From positions 124,001 through 188,000 of the forward strand of contig NZ_JAEHOI010000011.1 in assembly GCF_016522535.1 (NCBI RefSeq): 64,000 nucleotides of DNA, written 5' to 3'. Under the pieces are notes generated by a model. It made no database searches. It was not told where the DNA came from and saw nothing but the letters and a program-made list of their open reading frames with translations. The DNA is from Leucobacter edaphi. GTDB taxonomy: Bacteria; Actinomycetota; Actinomycetes; Actinomycetales; Microbacteriaceae. The translations under genes and the position numbers were made by a program. Shown here piece after piece: positions 1 to 7,922 of the stretch. Numbering within the stretch: the stretch's first letter is position 1; each line of letters starts with the position of its first letter.

Positions 1-29
1 GGCCGGCGCCCGATCGAAAGGCACTTCCG

Positions 30-476
30 ATGACCAGTACGACGATCGACCTGCCCGTGGCCCGCGTACGAGTCCCGCAGATTGCGCTGTGGCTCGCACT
101 CCTGCTTCCGCCCGTCGGCGCGGCGATCGGTATCGGGGCCGCGGTGTTCCTCTTCGACGCGATCGACCCTCTCACGGGGGATTACGGGCTGTGGGTCATG
201 GCCCAGATGGCGATCATCTTCGTGGCGGCGGCGCTGATCGGGAGCGCGGCACTCCTCGGCGCGCGCGGGGACGCGCCCGTCTGGGCGGCGCTGCTCGGGA
301 CGGGGGCGGGCTTCGTCGTCGTGAGCGTCGACTACCTGCTCTACGGCAACGAAATGCTCTCCCAGCCGGGATTCTTCGCCGCTTTTCCCGGGCTGCTCGC
401 GGCCTCCATCGTGCTCGCGATCGCGGGGGGCCTGCGCGTGCGCAACCCGCGCCCTACATCCACTTCTTCCGTTTGA
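30..476 (+). CDS. Small four-helix membrane protein, function unknown
   Basis: The 148-residue product has a short polar N-terminus followed by about four hydrophobic segments (near residues 18-45, 52-75, 82-105 and 112-136), so it should be an integral membrane protein. An AAAGG-like ribosome site precedes the ATG. I recognise no family motif. Its 3' end overlaps the 3' end of the convergent corA gene by 23 bases. What lies upstream is outside the window, so its operon context is unknown. The reading frame has normal high-GC codon use, which is why I call it a gene and not a shadow. Confidence 0.75.
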   Translation: MTSTTIDLPVARVRVPQIALWLALLLPPVGAAIGIGAAVFLFDAIDPLTGDYGLWVMAQMAIIFVAAALIGSAALLGARGDAPVWAALLGTGAGFVVVSVDYLLYGNEMLSQPGFFAAFPGLLAASIVLAIAGGLRVRNPRPTSTSSV

Positions 477-1575
477 AGAACCAGAAGAGTCCCGCCGCGA
501 ACGCGAACATCAGGACCACCGCCGTCGGGTACCCGAAGGCCCAGTGCAGTTCCGGCATCACGTCGAAGTTCATTCCATAGATCGCCGCGATCAGGGTCGG
601 GGCGAACAGGATCGCGGCCCAGCCGGAGATCTTCTTCATGTCCTCGTTCTGCCGCTGCGCCACGAGGGTCGAATTGACGCTGAGCACCTGCGAGAGCGAG
701 CTGCGCAGCTCCGTGACCTCGCTGATCACGCGCACGAGATGGTCGGCGACGTCCTGCAGATAGGCCTGCAGCTCGTCGGGGATCGCGTATTTCTCGGCGC
801 CCCGCTGGAATCCTCGGAGCACCTGGGCGAGCGCCGTGTTCGCGTGAAGCAGGTCGATGACCTCCTCGTTCAGACGGTAAATGCGCTCGGCGGCCGAGTC
901 GTCGCCGCTGAACACCTGGCGCTCGATCTGCTCCTTGTCGATCTGCAACCCGTCGAGCACGGGGAAGCAGGCGTCGACAATTGCGTCGAGCAGCTGATAG
1001 ACAAGCGCCTCGGATCCCAGCCTGATCAGCTCGGGATTCTGCAGGCGGAGCACGCCCTTGAGGCGATCGTCGATGCCGGTGCCTGCCGCCTCCTCGGAGA
1101 TGATCGAGCCGTCGAGGAGCCTCCCGTCCTGGCAGATCAGCACGAGCGCGCCCGGTCGGGTCAGGATGTGGAACTCGCTGAACTCCACCTCCTCGGTCGC
1201 GTCGATGTAGCGCGCCGCGCGCACCGCGATGAAGAGTACGTCGTCGTAGCGTTCGAGTTTGGGGCGCTGATCCGCGTGCAGCAGATCCTCGACGAGCAGC
1301 GGGTGGAGCTCCCACGCCGTCGAGAGCTCCGCGATATTCGTGGGAGTCGGGTGGGAGATGAGGGTGACAGCCATCCCCTCGGGCGTGTTGCGCGCGAAGG
1401 AGAGCGCATCAGCGAGTCGTTCCGAGTGCCAGCGATCCTGCTGCACGCCGTCGACGATGCGCGTGGTGAGGCTCGGGACCTCGGGTTTCGCGGGTGCCAC
1501 CGCCGTTCTCGCGGCTGATCTGCCGAGCAGGTTCACCGCGCGACGTGGAGTGTGATGCGTGCTCTGACCTGCCAT
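454..1575 (-). CDS. corA: CorA family magnesium/cobalt transporter
   Basis: The 373-residue protein has the CorA architecture: a long acidic cytoplasmic domain rich in helices, then two C-terminal membrane helices. The family signature YGMNF (residues 333-337) lies at the end of the first helix, followed by a short loop and a final helix ending in a basic tail. CorA pentamers form Mg2+ channels in the cytoplasmic membrane, gated by Mg2+ bound between the cytoplasmic domains. A GAAGGTG ribosome site supports the ATG. The gene stands alone, convergent with the small membrane protein before it. The GMN motif makes the family certain; metal preference (Mg2+, Co2+ or Ni2+) cannot be read from sequence. 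Confidence 0.93.
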   Translation of the reverse strand: MAGQSTHHTPRRAVNLLGRSAARTAVAPAKPEVPSLTTRIVDGVQQDRWHSERLADALSFARNTPEGMAVTLISHPTPTNIAELSTAWELHPLLVEDLLHADQRPKLERYDDVLFIAVRAARYIDATEEVEFSEFHILTRPGALVLICQDGRLLDGSIISEEAAGTGIDDRLKGVLRLQNPELIRLGSEALVYQLLDAIVDACFPVLDGLQIDKEQIERQVFSGDDSAAERIYRLNEEVIDLLHANTALAQVLRGFQRGAEKYAIPDELQAYLQDVADHLVRVISEVTELRSSLSQVLSVNSTLVAQRQNEDMKKISGWAAILFAPTLIAAIYGMNFDVMPELHWAFGYPTAVVLMFAFAAGLFWFFKRKKWM

Positions 1576-1700
1576 CGGTCACCTTCTCTCGATCCGTGAA
1601 CCCCGTAACAGTATCGTGCGGCTCGCATGGGTGCCCGATCAGCAGGAGCGGTCGGGCTGATCGCCGTGTCGGGCCCGCTGCACTTCGCGGGGTTTCCGGT

Positions 1701-2696
1701 TCACAACGCCGAGGAGTCTGCCTCGCGGTCGAGGGCGAGGCGCACCCTGCGCTCCTCCTCGTCGTCGAGCCCGGTAAGCCGGGGGGACGTTCGCGTCTCC
1801 TCGTAGGCGAGCGCGTCCCGCAGCGTGTGGGTCAGCGGCCGGGTGACGAGGCCCGCCGCGCGCGCCCGCTCCGTGTTCATCGTCGCGAAGCCGCGCCAGT
1901 CGGCATCGTCGATCCACAGCGGGAGCGTCGCGGGTCCCATCCACCCTCCGACCCCCAGCTCGGCGAGTCGGGCCGCGGGGACCGGGCGCACGGGCACATC
2001 GCTGCCGGCCACCTCGGCTGCCGCCTCGAGGACGCGCTCCAGCGTCGTCGTCGGGCCGGTCGCGTTGAACACCCCGTCGATACGCTGTTCCGCGGCTGCA
2101 ACGATCCAGTCGGCCAGGTCGCGGACGTCGATCATCGCGCACGGGAAGGTCGGATCGTCCGGAGCGATCACGTCGGGGCCCGTGGGATGAGCGAAACGCC
2201 ACGGCCAGTATCCGCTGCGGCCCGTGGCATCCCCCGGCCCGGCGATCAGGCCGGATCGGACGATCGTCGCCGGCCCGTCCACCGAGCGAACCGCCTGCTC
2301 ACACGCAACCTTCGCCGGTCCGTACTGCGACATGTCCGCCATCACGTCGGATGCGAGGGGTGCCAGCGTCGCCGCGTCCTCGTCCTGCTCGATCCGGGAG
2401 AAGTCCGCATAGGCGTTGCCTGATGAGACGAACACCCAGTGCCTGGTGCGCAGCTCGCGAACCGCTCGCCGGACCTGGCCGGGTTGCCGCGAGACGTCGA
2501 TCACCGCGTCCCAGCGCCGGTCGCGGACGAGTCGCAGACCGTCGCTTTCGTCGCGGTCCGCGCGAACGAAGTCGACCCCGCCGGGGGCCTCATCCGTGCC
2601 GCGGGCGAGGCAGGTCACCTCGTGGCCCCGGACGAGCGCAGCCAGCGCGATCGCCCGTCCGAGAAACGCGGTTCCGCCAAGCACCAGAATGTTCAT
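1701..2696 (-). CDS. NAD-dependent epimerase/dehydratase-like reductase
   Basis: The 331-residue protein starts directly with a Rossmann nucleotide-binding motif (LGGTAFLGRA, residues 6-15). This is the atypical short-chain dehydrogenase fold used by sugar-nucleotide epimerases and related reductases. The usual catalytic YxxxK is represented near residues 125-129 by the YGPAK segment, so the active site looks intact. It resembles the isoflavone-reductase-like epimerases often found alone in actinobacteria. Substrate is unknown and neighbours do not help: the next gene downstream is corA and the one upstream is the DUF4395 gene. Confidence 0.8.
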   Translation of the reverse strand: MNILVLGGTAFLGRAIALAALVRGHEVTCLARGTDEAPGGVDFVRADRDESDGLRLVRDRRWDAVIDVSRQPGQVRRAVRELRTRHWVFVSSGNAYADFSRIEQDEDAATLAPLASDVMADMSQYGPAKVACEQAVRSVDGPATIVRSGLIAGPGDATGRSGYWPWRFAHPTGPDVIAPDDPTFPCAMIDVRDLADWIVAAAEQRIDGVFNATGPTTTLERVLEAAAEVAGSDVPVRPVPAARLAELGVGGWMGPATLPLWIDDADWRGFATMNTERARAAGLVTRPLTHTLRDALAYEETRTSPRLTGLDDEEERRVRLALDREADSSAL

Positions 2697-2784
2697 GCGA
2701 CCAGCTCATCAGGCCGGCCGCGGAGGCGAAACCGGGTTCGCTGATGGCGGAGCACCATCGGGCCGCGGATCACACGCCGCCGGC

Positions 2785-3306
2785 TCACACGGCCGCACGG
2801 CCCCCTCGACGGATCAGGCCGGCCCGCACGAGCAGCAGATAGAGCTCGCAGCCGAGGCAGAAGCCGAACGCCGCGTTCAGGAACGCAGCCACGAACGCCG
2901 CCGCCCCCGCGATCACGAGCGCCCACGGCACCCCGATCAGGTGCAGGATCAGGCCAACCCCGACCACGGCGAGGCCAACGCCCTGCGCGAATCGCGGCGG
3001 TCTCGCGTCCTCCCACTCCCCCGGCGGGGTCAGTCGAGGCTGCACCAGGGAGCGGAAGAGCGCGGCCAGCGGTTGCGTCCGCGCCGAGACCAGCGACCAG
3101 GCGAAAAGCACCGCGACCGCGGCCTGCAGCAGGAACCCCGGGTCGAGGGCGCGTTCCGCGAGCGACGCCCCCGGCAATCCCGGCGAAACGCCGATCGTCG
3201 AGAGATAGACGCCGACGAGGAGCAGGGCCGAGGTGATCCCGGCGCCGAATCTCGGTCCGCGTGGATCGATGCTGCCTTCGGGGCGGGAGGGCGAGGCGTT
3301 CGTCAT
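2785..3306 (-). CDS. DUF4395 family membrane protein
   Basis: The 173-residue protein has about four hydrophobic segments and a Cys-containing stretch near the C-terminus (FCLGCELY), matching the DUF4395 family as I remember it. Its start ATG overlaps the stop of the thioredoxin-fold gene upstream by four bases (ATGA), so the two are translationally coupled. In actinobacteria DUF4395 proteins are commonly paired with membrane-anchored thioredoxin-like proteins, and that is what is seen here. A role in envelope thiol chemistry is inferred from this pairing; no biochemical function is established that I know of. Confidence 0.8.
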   Translation of the reverse strand: MTNASPSRPEGSIDPRGPRFGAGITSALLLVGVYLSTIGVSPGLPGASLAERALDPGFLLQAAVAVLFAWSLVSARTQPLAALFRSLVQPRLTPPGEWEDARPPRFAQGVGLAVVGVGLILHLIGVPWALVIAGAAAFVAAFLNAAFGFCLGCELYLLLVRAGLIRRGGRAAV

Positions 3307-3737
3307 GGTGATTCTCCGGTGAGTTCGTTGACGGCAGCGGCGAGCTGCTCACGGGTGAGTGCTCCGCTCAGCCGAGATCGGAGGATCCCGTCTGAGCCGA
3401 TGGTGAGCACTGTGGGGGTCTGCAGCAGCCGATACTTGGTGGCGACCTCAGGTTTTCGCGTGACGTCCAGGTGCAGGAACTGCAGGGACGCGTGCTGCCC
3501 GGAGAGAGCGGAGAGGTGGCGCTGCACGCCGGGGCACCGGGAACAGAACTCGGTGCTGAACTGCACCACCGCGCCCGCGGGTCCGAAGCGGTCCAGCCCG
3601 AAGTCCGCGGGGTCAAGGGCCTGTCCACTGCCGTCCCCGCGCTTCACACGCGACGAGCGCCGCCGAAGCACGAGTCCGATCAGCGTCGCGAGCGACACGA
3701 GGGCCGCCACACCGGCCGCGCCCGCGAGCGGATCCAC
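3303..3737 (-). CDS. Membrane-anchored thioredoxin-fold protein
   Basis: The 144-residue product has one N-terminal membrane helix (about residues 8-24), a basic stop-transfer stretch, then a thioredoxin-like domain with a redox-active CSRC motif (65-68) and the conserved cis-proline region TPT. I chose the GTG at 3737 because a GGGAGGGG ribosome site lies just before it; the frame stays open to 3944, but that extension is low-complexity and Arg-rich. Its start overlaps the stop of the small upstream frame (TAGTG) and its stop overlaps the DUF4395 start (ATGA). It probably acts on thiols at the outer face of the membrane. Confidence 0.82.
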   Translation of the reverse strand: MDPLAGAAGVAALVSLATLIGLVLRRRSSRVKRGDGSGQALDPADFGLDRFGPAGAVVQFSTEFCSRCPGVQRHLSALSGQHASLQFLHLDVTRKPEVATKYRLLQTPTVLTIGSDGILRSRLSGALTREQLAAAVNELTGESP

Positions 3738-3997
3738 TACCGCCCCTCCCAATCGCGCCCGGCCCGGCCGGCCACGCGCGCGAGCCCGGCGAACGCCCCG
3801 ACCCTGAACAGCTGATGCGAGCGGGCACGGCCACCGCTCGCCGACCCCGCGAGGGCAGTCGGCTCGGCGGAACGAGTCGGAGGCAGCTCCTCCTCGCTGA
3901 TCCGGGCGTGGAAGAAATCGGGCGCCGACAGCGAGACGGCGCACATGACCCGCGCCCGGGGGCCGGGTGCGGGTGCGTCGTCTCTGGAGGTGCTCAT
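3737..3997 (-). CDS. Small protein of unknown function coupled to the thioredoxin-fold gene
   Basis: This 86-residue frame lies immediately upstream of the thioredoxin-fold gene, and its TAG stop overlaps that gene's GTG start. I recognise no domain. The product is Ala/Arg/Pro-rich with one cysteine and no membrane helix. There is no good ribosome site, but a TAGCCT hexamer sits 8-13 bases before the ATG, as in other leaderless genes of this window. The coupling is the main reason to call it. It could also be a non-coding leader. The following 200 bases up to the ABC-F gene hold no gene I can support. Confidence 0.4.
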   Translation of the reverse strand: MSTSRDDAPAPGPRARVMCAVSLSAPDFFHARISEEELPPTRSAEPTALAGSASGGRARSHQLFRVGAFAGLARVAGRAGRDWEGR

Positions 3998-4198
3998 GCC
4001 ATGCAGGCTAATCAGATTCCCGCGAGAGTTCGCCTGTTTTACTCCCTGCTACGCCGCGCAGGGAGACGCCTGAGAACGCCACGCACCCCCGCGCGGGACG
4101 GCGTCCGGAAGCGATCCAGCGGCGCGAATTGCGACGCGCGAATCCGAACTCCTGATCAGCAGCGGTGTGTGGGGCGCGGCCGCACCCGCGAGCCAGAG

Positions 4199-6070
4199 CT
4201 AGCCGAGCTGCTCCGAGAGTTCGAGCCAGCGCTCCTCCTTCTCCGCGACCTCGGACTGAAACGCCCCGAGCTCATCGCCGAGGGAGGCGAGACCCGCGTA
4301 GTCGGACTGATCGTGCGAGGCCATCCGCGCGTGGACACCCGCGATTTCGGACTCCAGCTTCGCGAGCCGCCGCTCGATCGCCTGCACCTCCTTCTCGAGG
4401 GCGCGGCGCTCGGCGCCACCGAGCGCGGGGGCCTTCTGGCCCGCGGCGGACAGGGGTGCAGACGCGCCCGATCCCGATCCGGACACCGATCCCGCACCCG
4501 CCCCGCCCCGAGCGGCACCGGCCGGCGCCGCTGCCGCAGCCGCCTTGGCCCGCTCCTCAGCGGTCCGAAGCTTCAGGTACTCCTCGACGCCACCGGGCAG
4601 ATGCCGCAGGCGACGGTCGAGGATCGCGTACTGCTGGTCGGTGACGCGCTCGAGGAAGTACCGGTCGTGGGAGACGACGATCAGCGTGCCCGGCCACGAG
4701 TCGAGCAGATCCTCGATCGCGGCGAGCATGTCGGTGTCGAGGTCGTTGGTCGGCTCGTCCAGGATCAGCACGTTCGGCTGATCGAGCAGGATGAGGAGGA
4801 GCTGCAGGCGGCGCTTCTGCCCGCCGGAGAGATCCTTCACCGGGGTGGAGAGCTGGGCGCTCGAGAATCCCATTCGCTCGAGCATCTGCCCCGGCGTCAG
4901 CTCCTGCGCCTTCGATCCCGAACCGACGGTGAAGCTCGTCCGGAGGCGGCCGATCACCACGCGGACCGGATCGTTCAGGTGTTCCTCGAGCTCGTCGAGG
5001 CGCTGCGTGAGCGTGGCGACCTTGACGGTCTTGCCGCGCTTCACGCGGCCGCTCGTCGGTTCGATGTCGCCGGAGATGAGTCCCAGCAGCGTCGACTTTC
5101 CCGCCCCGTTGACGCCCAGAATGCCGGTGCGCTCTCCGGGGGCGAGCAGCCACTCCACGTCCTCCAGCACCACGCGATCGCCGTAGGAGACGCCGGCGTC
5201 GAGCAGGTTGACGACCTCCTTGCCGAGACGCGCCACCGCGAGCGAGCGCAGCGAGACCGCGTCGCGGATCTCCGGGACGTCCTCGATCAGGGCGTTCGCC
5301 GCGTCGATGCGGAACTTCGGCTTCGAGGTGCGCGCGGGCGCGCCACGGCGCAGCCACGCGAGCTCCTTGCGGGCGAGATTCTGGCGCTTCTGCTCCACGG
5401 CGGCCGCCTGGCGATCCCGCTCGACGCGCTGCAGCACATACGCGGCATAACCGCCCTCGAAGGGGTCCACGATGCGATCGTGCACCTCCCACGTCGCCGT
5501 GCAGACCTCGTCGAGGAACCAGCGATCGTGGGTGACGACGAGCAGCGCGCCCTGGCCGCGCGGCCAGCGGCGCTGCAGATGATCCGCGAGCCAGGCGATG
5601 CCCTCGACGTCGAGGTGGTTCGTCGGCTCGTCGAGGAACAGGATCTCGTCGTCGCCGACGAGGAGGCGGGCGAGCGCGACGCGGCGGCGCTGGCCGCCCG
5701 AGAGGCCCGACACCTCGGCATCCCAGTCGAGATCGGCGACGAGACCCGCGATCACCTCGCGAGCCCGCGGATCGCCGGCCCACTCGTGCTCGGGCCGATC
5801 CCCCACGATCGCGTGGCCGACCGTCTCCCCATCAGGGAAAACGTCGGCCTGATCGAGCACGCCGATCGTCGTTCCGCCGCGCATCGTGACCTGCCCGCTA
5901 TCGGGTTCGCGGCGCCCCGCGAGCATCATCAGGAGGCTCGATTTGCCGTCGCCGTTGCGGCCGACGATACCGATCCGGTCGCCCTCGGCAACGCCGATCG
6001 TCACGGAGTCGAAGACGGTCTTCGTCGGGACCTCGAGGTGCAGGGCCTCGGCCCCCAGGAGATGCGCCAT
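4199..6070 (-). CDS. ABC-F family ATPase (Uup-like, ribosome-associated)
   Basis: The 623-residue protein carries two ABC ATPase cassettes and no membrane helices. The first has Walker A at 37-45 (GRNGDGKSS), the signature LSGGQ at 123-127 and the LDEPTNHLD Walker B that typifies ABC-F proteins. The second repeats these near residues 320 and 415, with LDEPTNDLD. A long Glu/Lys/Arg-rich coiled coil follows a Gly/Ser/Ala linker at the C-terminus, as in Uup and some Etta-like factors. ABC-F proteins bind the ribosomal E site and rescue stalled or drug-bound ribosomes. Antibiotic protection is possible but the subfamily cannot be fixed here. The gene is monocistronic. Confidence 0.9.
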   Translation of the reverse strand: MAHLLGAEALHLEVPTKTVFDSVTIGVAEGDRIGIVGRNGDGKSSLLMMLAGRREPDSGQVTMRGGTTIGVLDQADVFPDGETVGHAIVGDRPEHEWAGDPRAREVIAGLVADLDWDAEVSGLSGGQRRRVALARLLVGDDEILFLDEPTNHLDVEGIAWLADHLQRRWPRGQGALLVVTHDRWFLDEVCTATWEVHDRIVDPFEGGYAAYVLQRVERDRQAAAVEQKRQNLARKELAWLRRGAPARTSKPKFRIDAANALIEDVPEIRDAVSLRSLAVARLGKEVVNLLDAGVSYGDRVVLEDVEWLLAPGERTGILGVNGAGKSTLLGLISGDIEPTSGRVKRGKTVKVATLTQRLDELEEHLNDPVRVVIGRLRTSFTVGSGSKAQELTPGQMLERMGFSSAQLSTPVKDLSGGQKRRLQLLLILLDQPNVLILDEPTNDLDTDMLAAIEDLLDSWPGTLIVVSHDRYFLERVTDQQYAILDRRLRHLPGGVEEYLKLRTAEERAKAAAAAAPAGAARGGAGAGSVSGSGSGASAPLSAAGQKAPALGGAERRALEKEVQAIERRLAKLESEIAGVHARMASHDQSDYAGLASLGDELGAFQSEVAEKEERWLELSEQLG

Positions 6071-6253
6071 AACTGTTCAGGTGCTCGTTTCTGCGTGGAA
6101 TGCTGCGCGCGGCGGGGCCTGCGCGCGGAGATTCCGGGAATCCCCGGCCGCATGCAGTCTACCGCCGGTCGTCACGGCGAAACGGGGCGCCGGTTCAGCT
6201 CTGGATCGGGCCGCTGATCAGGCGGCGGAACGGTCTGCGGATCGGTCTGCGGA

Positions 6254-6457
6254 TCAGACGCTGCAGCAGGATCCTCCGCAGCAGGATCCGCCGGCCGCGT
6301 CGTCACCGAGAAGGTTGAGGATCTCCGCGGACTCGGCCGCGGCGAAGCCGGCCGCTCCGGCGATGCTCGCCTCGGGGTTGGTCTGCACGTCAGCTGCGCT
6401 CGCAGCGGCAGCCGACTCGGCTGTCGCGGGGTCCGCGGTCTTCGTGGTGTCGCTCAT
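6254..6457 (-). CDS. Small Cys-tailed peptide, possible precursor or metal/thiol-binding peptide
   Basis: The 67-residue product has an Ala/Asp/Glu/Thr-rich N-terminal two-thirds without cysteine, a short leader-like stretch ILNLLGDDAAGG, and then a C-terminus made almost only of Cys, Gly and Ser (SCCGGSCCSV). A GGAG ribosome site lies 8 bases before the ATG. The gene sits 79 bases downstream of a DsbA/FrnE-type oxidoreductase on the same strand, with a perfect 13-bp palindrome between. The layout recalls modified-peptide precursors or metallothionein-like tails. No maturation enzyme (YcaO, LanM, radical SAM) is visible nearby, so neither is established. Confidence 0.6.
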   Translation of the reverse strand: MSDTTKTADPATAESAAAASAADVQTNPEASIAGAAGFAAAESAEILNLLGDDAAGGSCCGGSCCSV

Positions 6458-6480
6458 GTGGATGCTCCGATCGGGATATT

Positions 6481-6493
6481 CGCGTATTACGCG
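6481..6493. promoter_or_regulatory. Perfect 13-bp palindrome CGCGTATTACGCG
   Basis: The sequence reads identically on both strands around a central base and lies 24 bases upstream of the start of the Cys-tailed peptide gene. It sits in the gap between the oxidoreductase stop and the peptide start. Position and symmetry suit an operator or a short RNA hairpin. On the peptide strand it contains TAATAC, which could serve as a -10 element. Confidence 0.35.
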
Positions 6494-6535
6494 GTGGATA
6501 CGGGGACGACGCAGTGATCCTGCGCCGCAAGAATC

Positions 6536-7219
6536 TCAGTTCGCGGGGGCCTCAACGGTGCCCCGGGCGAACCCGAGCACCTGCTCGAGGACGCCCTCGA
6601 ACGCCTCGACCGGCTGTGCCCCCGAGACACCGTACTTCTGGTCGAGCAGGAAGAACGGGACGCCGTTGATGCCGAGCGAGCGCGCGCGCATAATGTCGCG
6701 CTGCACCGCCTGCCCGTACTCCTCGCTGTCGAGCGCCGCCAGCACCTCGTCGGGATCGAGCCCGGCCTCCGCGCCGAGCGCGGCGAGGGTTTCGGGGTCC
6801 GACATGTCCGCACCCTCCGAGAAGTACGCGCGGAACAGGCGATCCAGTGTCTCCTGCTGCAGCCCGCGCTCCTTCGCGAGGTGCAGGATCCGGTGCGCGC
6901 GCTGCGTGTTCGCGTGCTTCACCCGCGCGAAATCGAACTCGATGCCGTCGGCCCGACCGAGCTCGGTCATCTGCCCGAGCATCTGTTCGACCTGCGGCGC
7001 CGGCATGCCCTTGTGGCGCACGAGGAAGTCGATCTCGCTGCCCTGGAAATCGAGCGGGGTGTCGGGGGCGAGCTCGAAGCTGTGCGTTTCGATCTCCAGC
7101 GCGACGTCGGGGTGCTTCGCCGTGAACGCCTCGGTGGCGCTCGCGAAACGCTGCTTGCCGATGTAGCACCACGGGCACGCGATGTCGGACCAGACGTCGA
7201 TCTTCACAGACTCACTCAT
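6536..7219 (-). CDS. DsbA family oxidoreductase, FrnE-like
   Basis: The 227-residue protein has the DsbA fold: an N-terminal beta strand, the redox motif CPWC at residues 15-18 followed by YIGK, an inserted helical domain, and a C-terminal half with GVPFFLLD containing the cis-proline. This is the FrnE subgroup, which lacks a signal peptide and is thought to act in the cytoplasm. The frame is open to 7462 but the ATG at 7219 has a GAGGAG ribosome site 5 bases away. The Cys-tailed peptide gene follows on the same strand. Substrate is unknown; disulfide chemistry on that peptide is conceivable but unproven. Confidence 0.88.
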   Translation of the reverse strand: MSESVKIDVWSDIACPWCYIGKQRFASATEAFTAKHPDVALEIETHSFELAPDTPLDFQGSEIDFLVRHKGMPAPQVEQMLGQMTELGRADGIEFDFARVKHANTQRAHRILHLAKERGLQQETLDRLFRAYFSEGADMSDPETLAALGAEAGLDPDEVLAALDSEEYGQAVQRDIMRARSLGINGVPFFLLDQKYGVSGAQPVEAFEGVLEQVLGFARGTVEAPAN

Positions 7220-7301
7220 GCTCTCCTCAACTCTCCTGCTCCCCGCACTATTCCTTGTTCCGTAGCCGTTCCCAGCGCCACGCGCCCCTGGCGCTCCGAA
7301 C

Positions 7302-7754
7302 TCAGGCGCCCGGGACGGGATCGGGGCCGGCGCCGTGCTCGTCGACGTAGGCTCCAGGTCCCTCCTCCGCGGCCTGCGGCTCCATGTACGTGAACTCCAG
7401 CAGGTTGCCGTCCGGGTCGCTGAGACTGCGCTGGTACATGAAGCCGTAATCCTGCGGATCACGGTGCTCCCCGCCTCCCGCGGCGAGGCCAGCGGTGACG
7501 GTGGCGTCGACGTGCTCGCGGGAATCCCGGGTGAGGGCGACGATCACCTGGGCACCCGTGCGCGGATCGACGATGGGCTTGTCCGTGAACTGCGCGAAGT
7601 GGCCGTGCGTGAGGATCATGAAGAAGGTGTTCTCATCCCACACGACGCAGGCCGCGTTCTCGTCCGTGAACAGCGGATTGATCTCGCAGCCGAGCGCGGT
7701 GTAAAACGCTTTGCTTCGTTCGAGATCGGTGGTGGTGAGGTTGACGAAGATCAT
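7302..7754 (-). CDS. VOC family (glyoxalase-like) protein
   Basis: The 150-residue protein is one vicinal-oxygen-chelate domain: it begins IFVNLTTTDLERSKAFYTALG and ends with the second half-repeat including SDPDGNLLEFTYMEP. That last segment carries the usual metal-ligand glutamate. Such proteins work as dimers and include dioxygenases, fosfomycin-modifying enzymes and many uncharacterised members. This one resembles the YnbG-like/extradiol-type group annotated only as glyoxalase. It lies 82 bases upstream of the DsbA-family gene on the same strand, so co-transcription is possible. Activity cannot be assigned from sequence. Confidence 0.82.
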   Translation of the reverse strand: MIFVNLTTTDLERSKAFYTALGCEINPLFTDENAACVVWDENTFFMILTHGHFAQFTDKPIVDPRTGAQVIVALTRDSREHVDATVTAGLAAGGGEHRDPQDYGFMYQRSLSDPDGNLLEFTYMEPQAAEEGPGAYVDEHGAGPDPVPGA

Positions 7755-7922
7755 GCGAGTCCCCTTCGGCTCGTTCCGGTGTGCGCTGACCCCTCAAGCA
7801 TGCAAAACACCGGGGAGCTTGCCAAGAGCAAATCGTGAAATTCCTCTGAAGCGTCTCTCGCCCAGCCCTGCTGCCCAGCGGAACAGCCCGGAGCGCGCGT
7901 CGGTCCGGCCGTCCGTCCAGGC

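Noticed and set aside
4042-4065. Hairpin CTCCCTGC/GCAGGGAG as a terminator of the ABC-F gene
   Set aside because: It is 8 bp with no T-run on the minus strand and lies about 130 bases past the stop; function is not supported.
6219-6277. Short direct repeats (GGTCTGCGGATC, GCAGCAGGATCC) at the end of the Cys-tailed peptide gene
   Set aside because: The second is explained by repeated Gly-Ser-Cys-Cys codons; the first is a two-copy 12-mer without further context.
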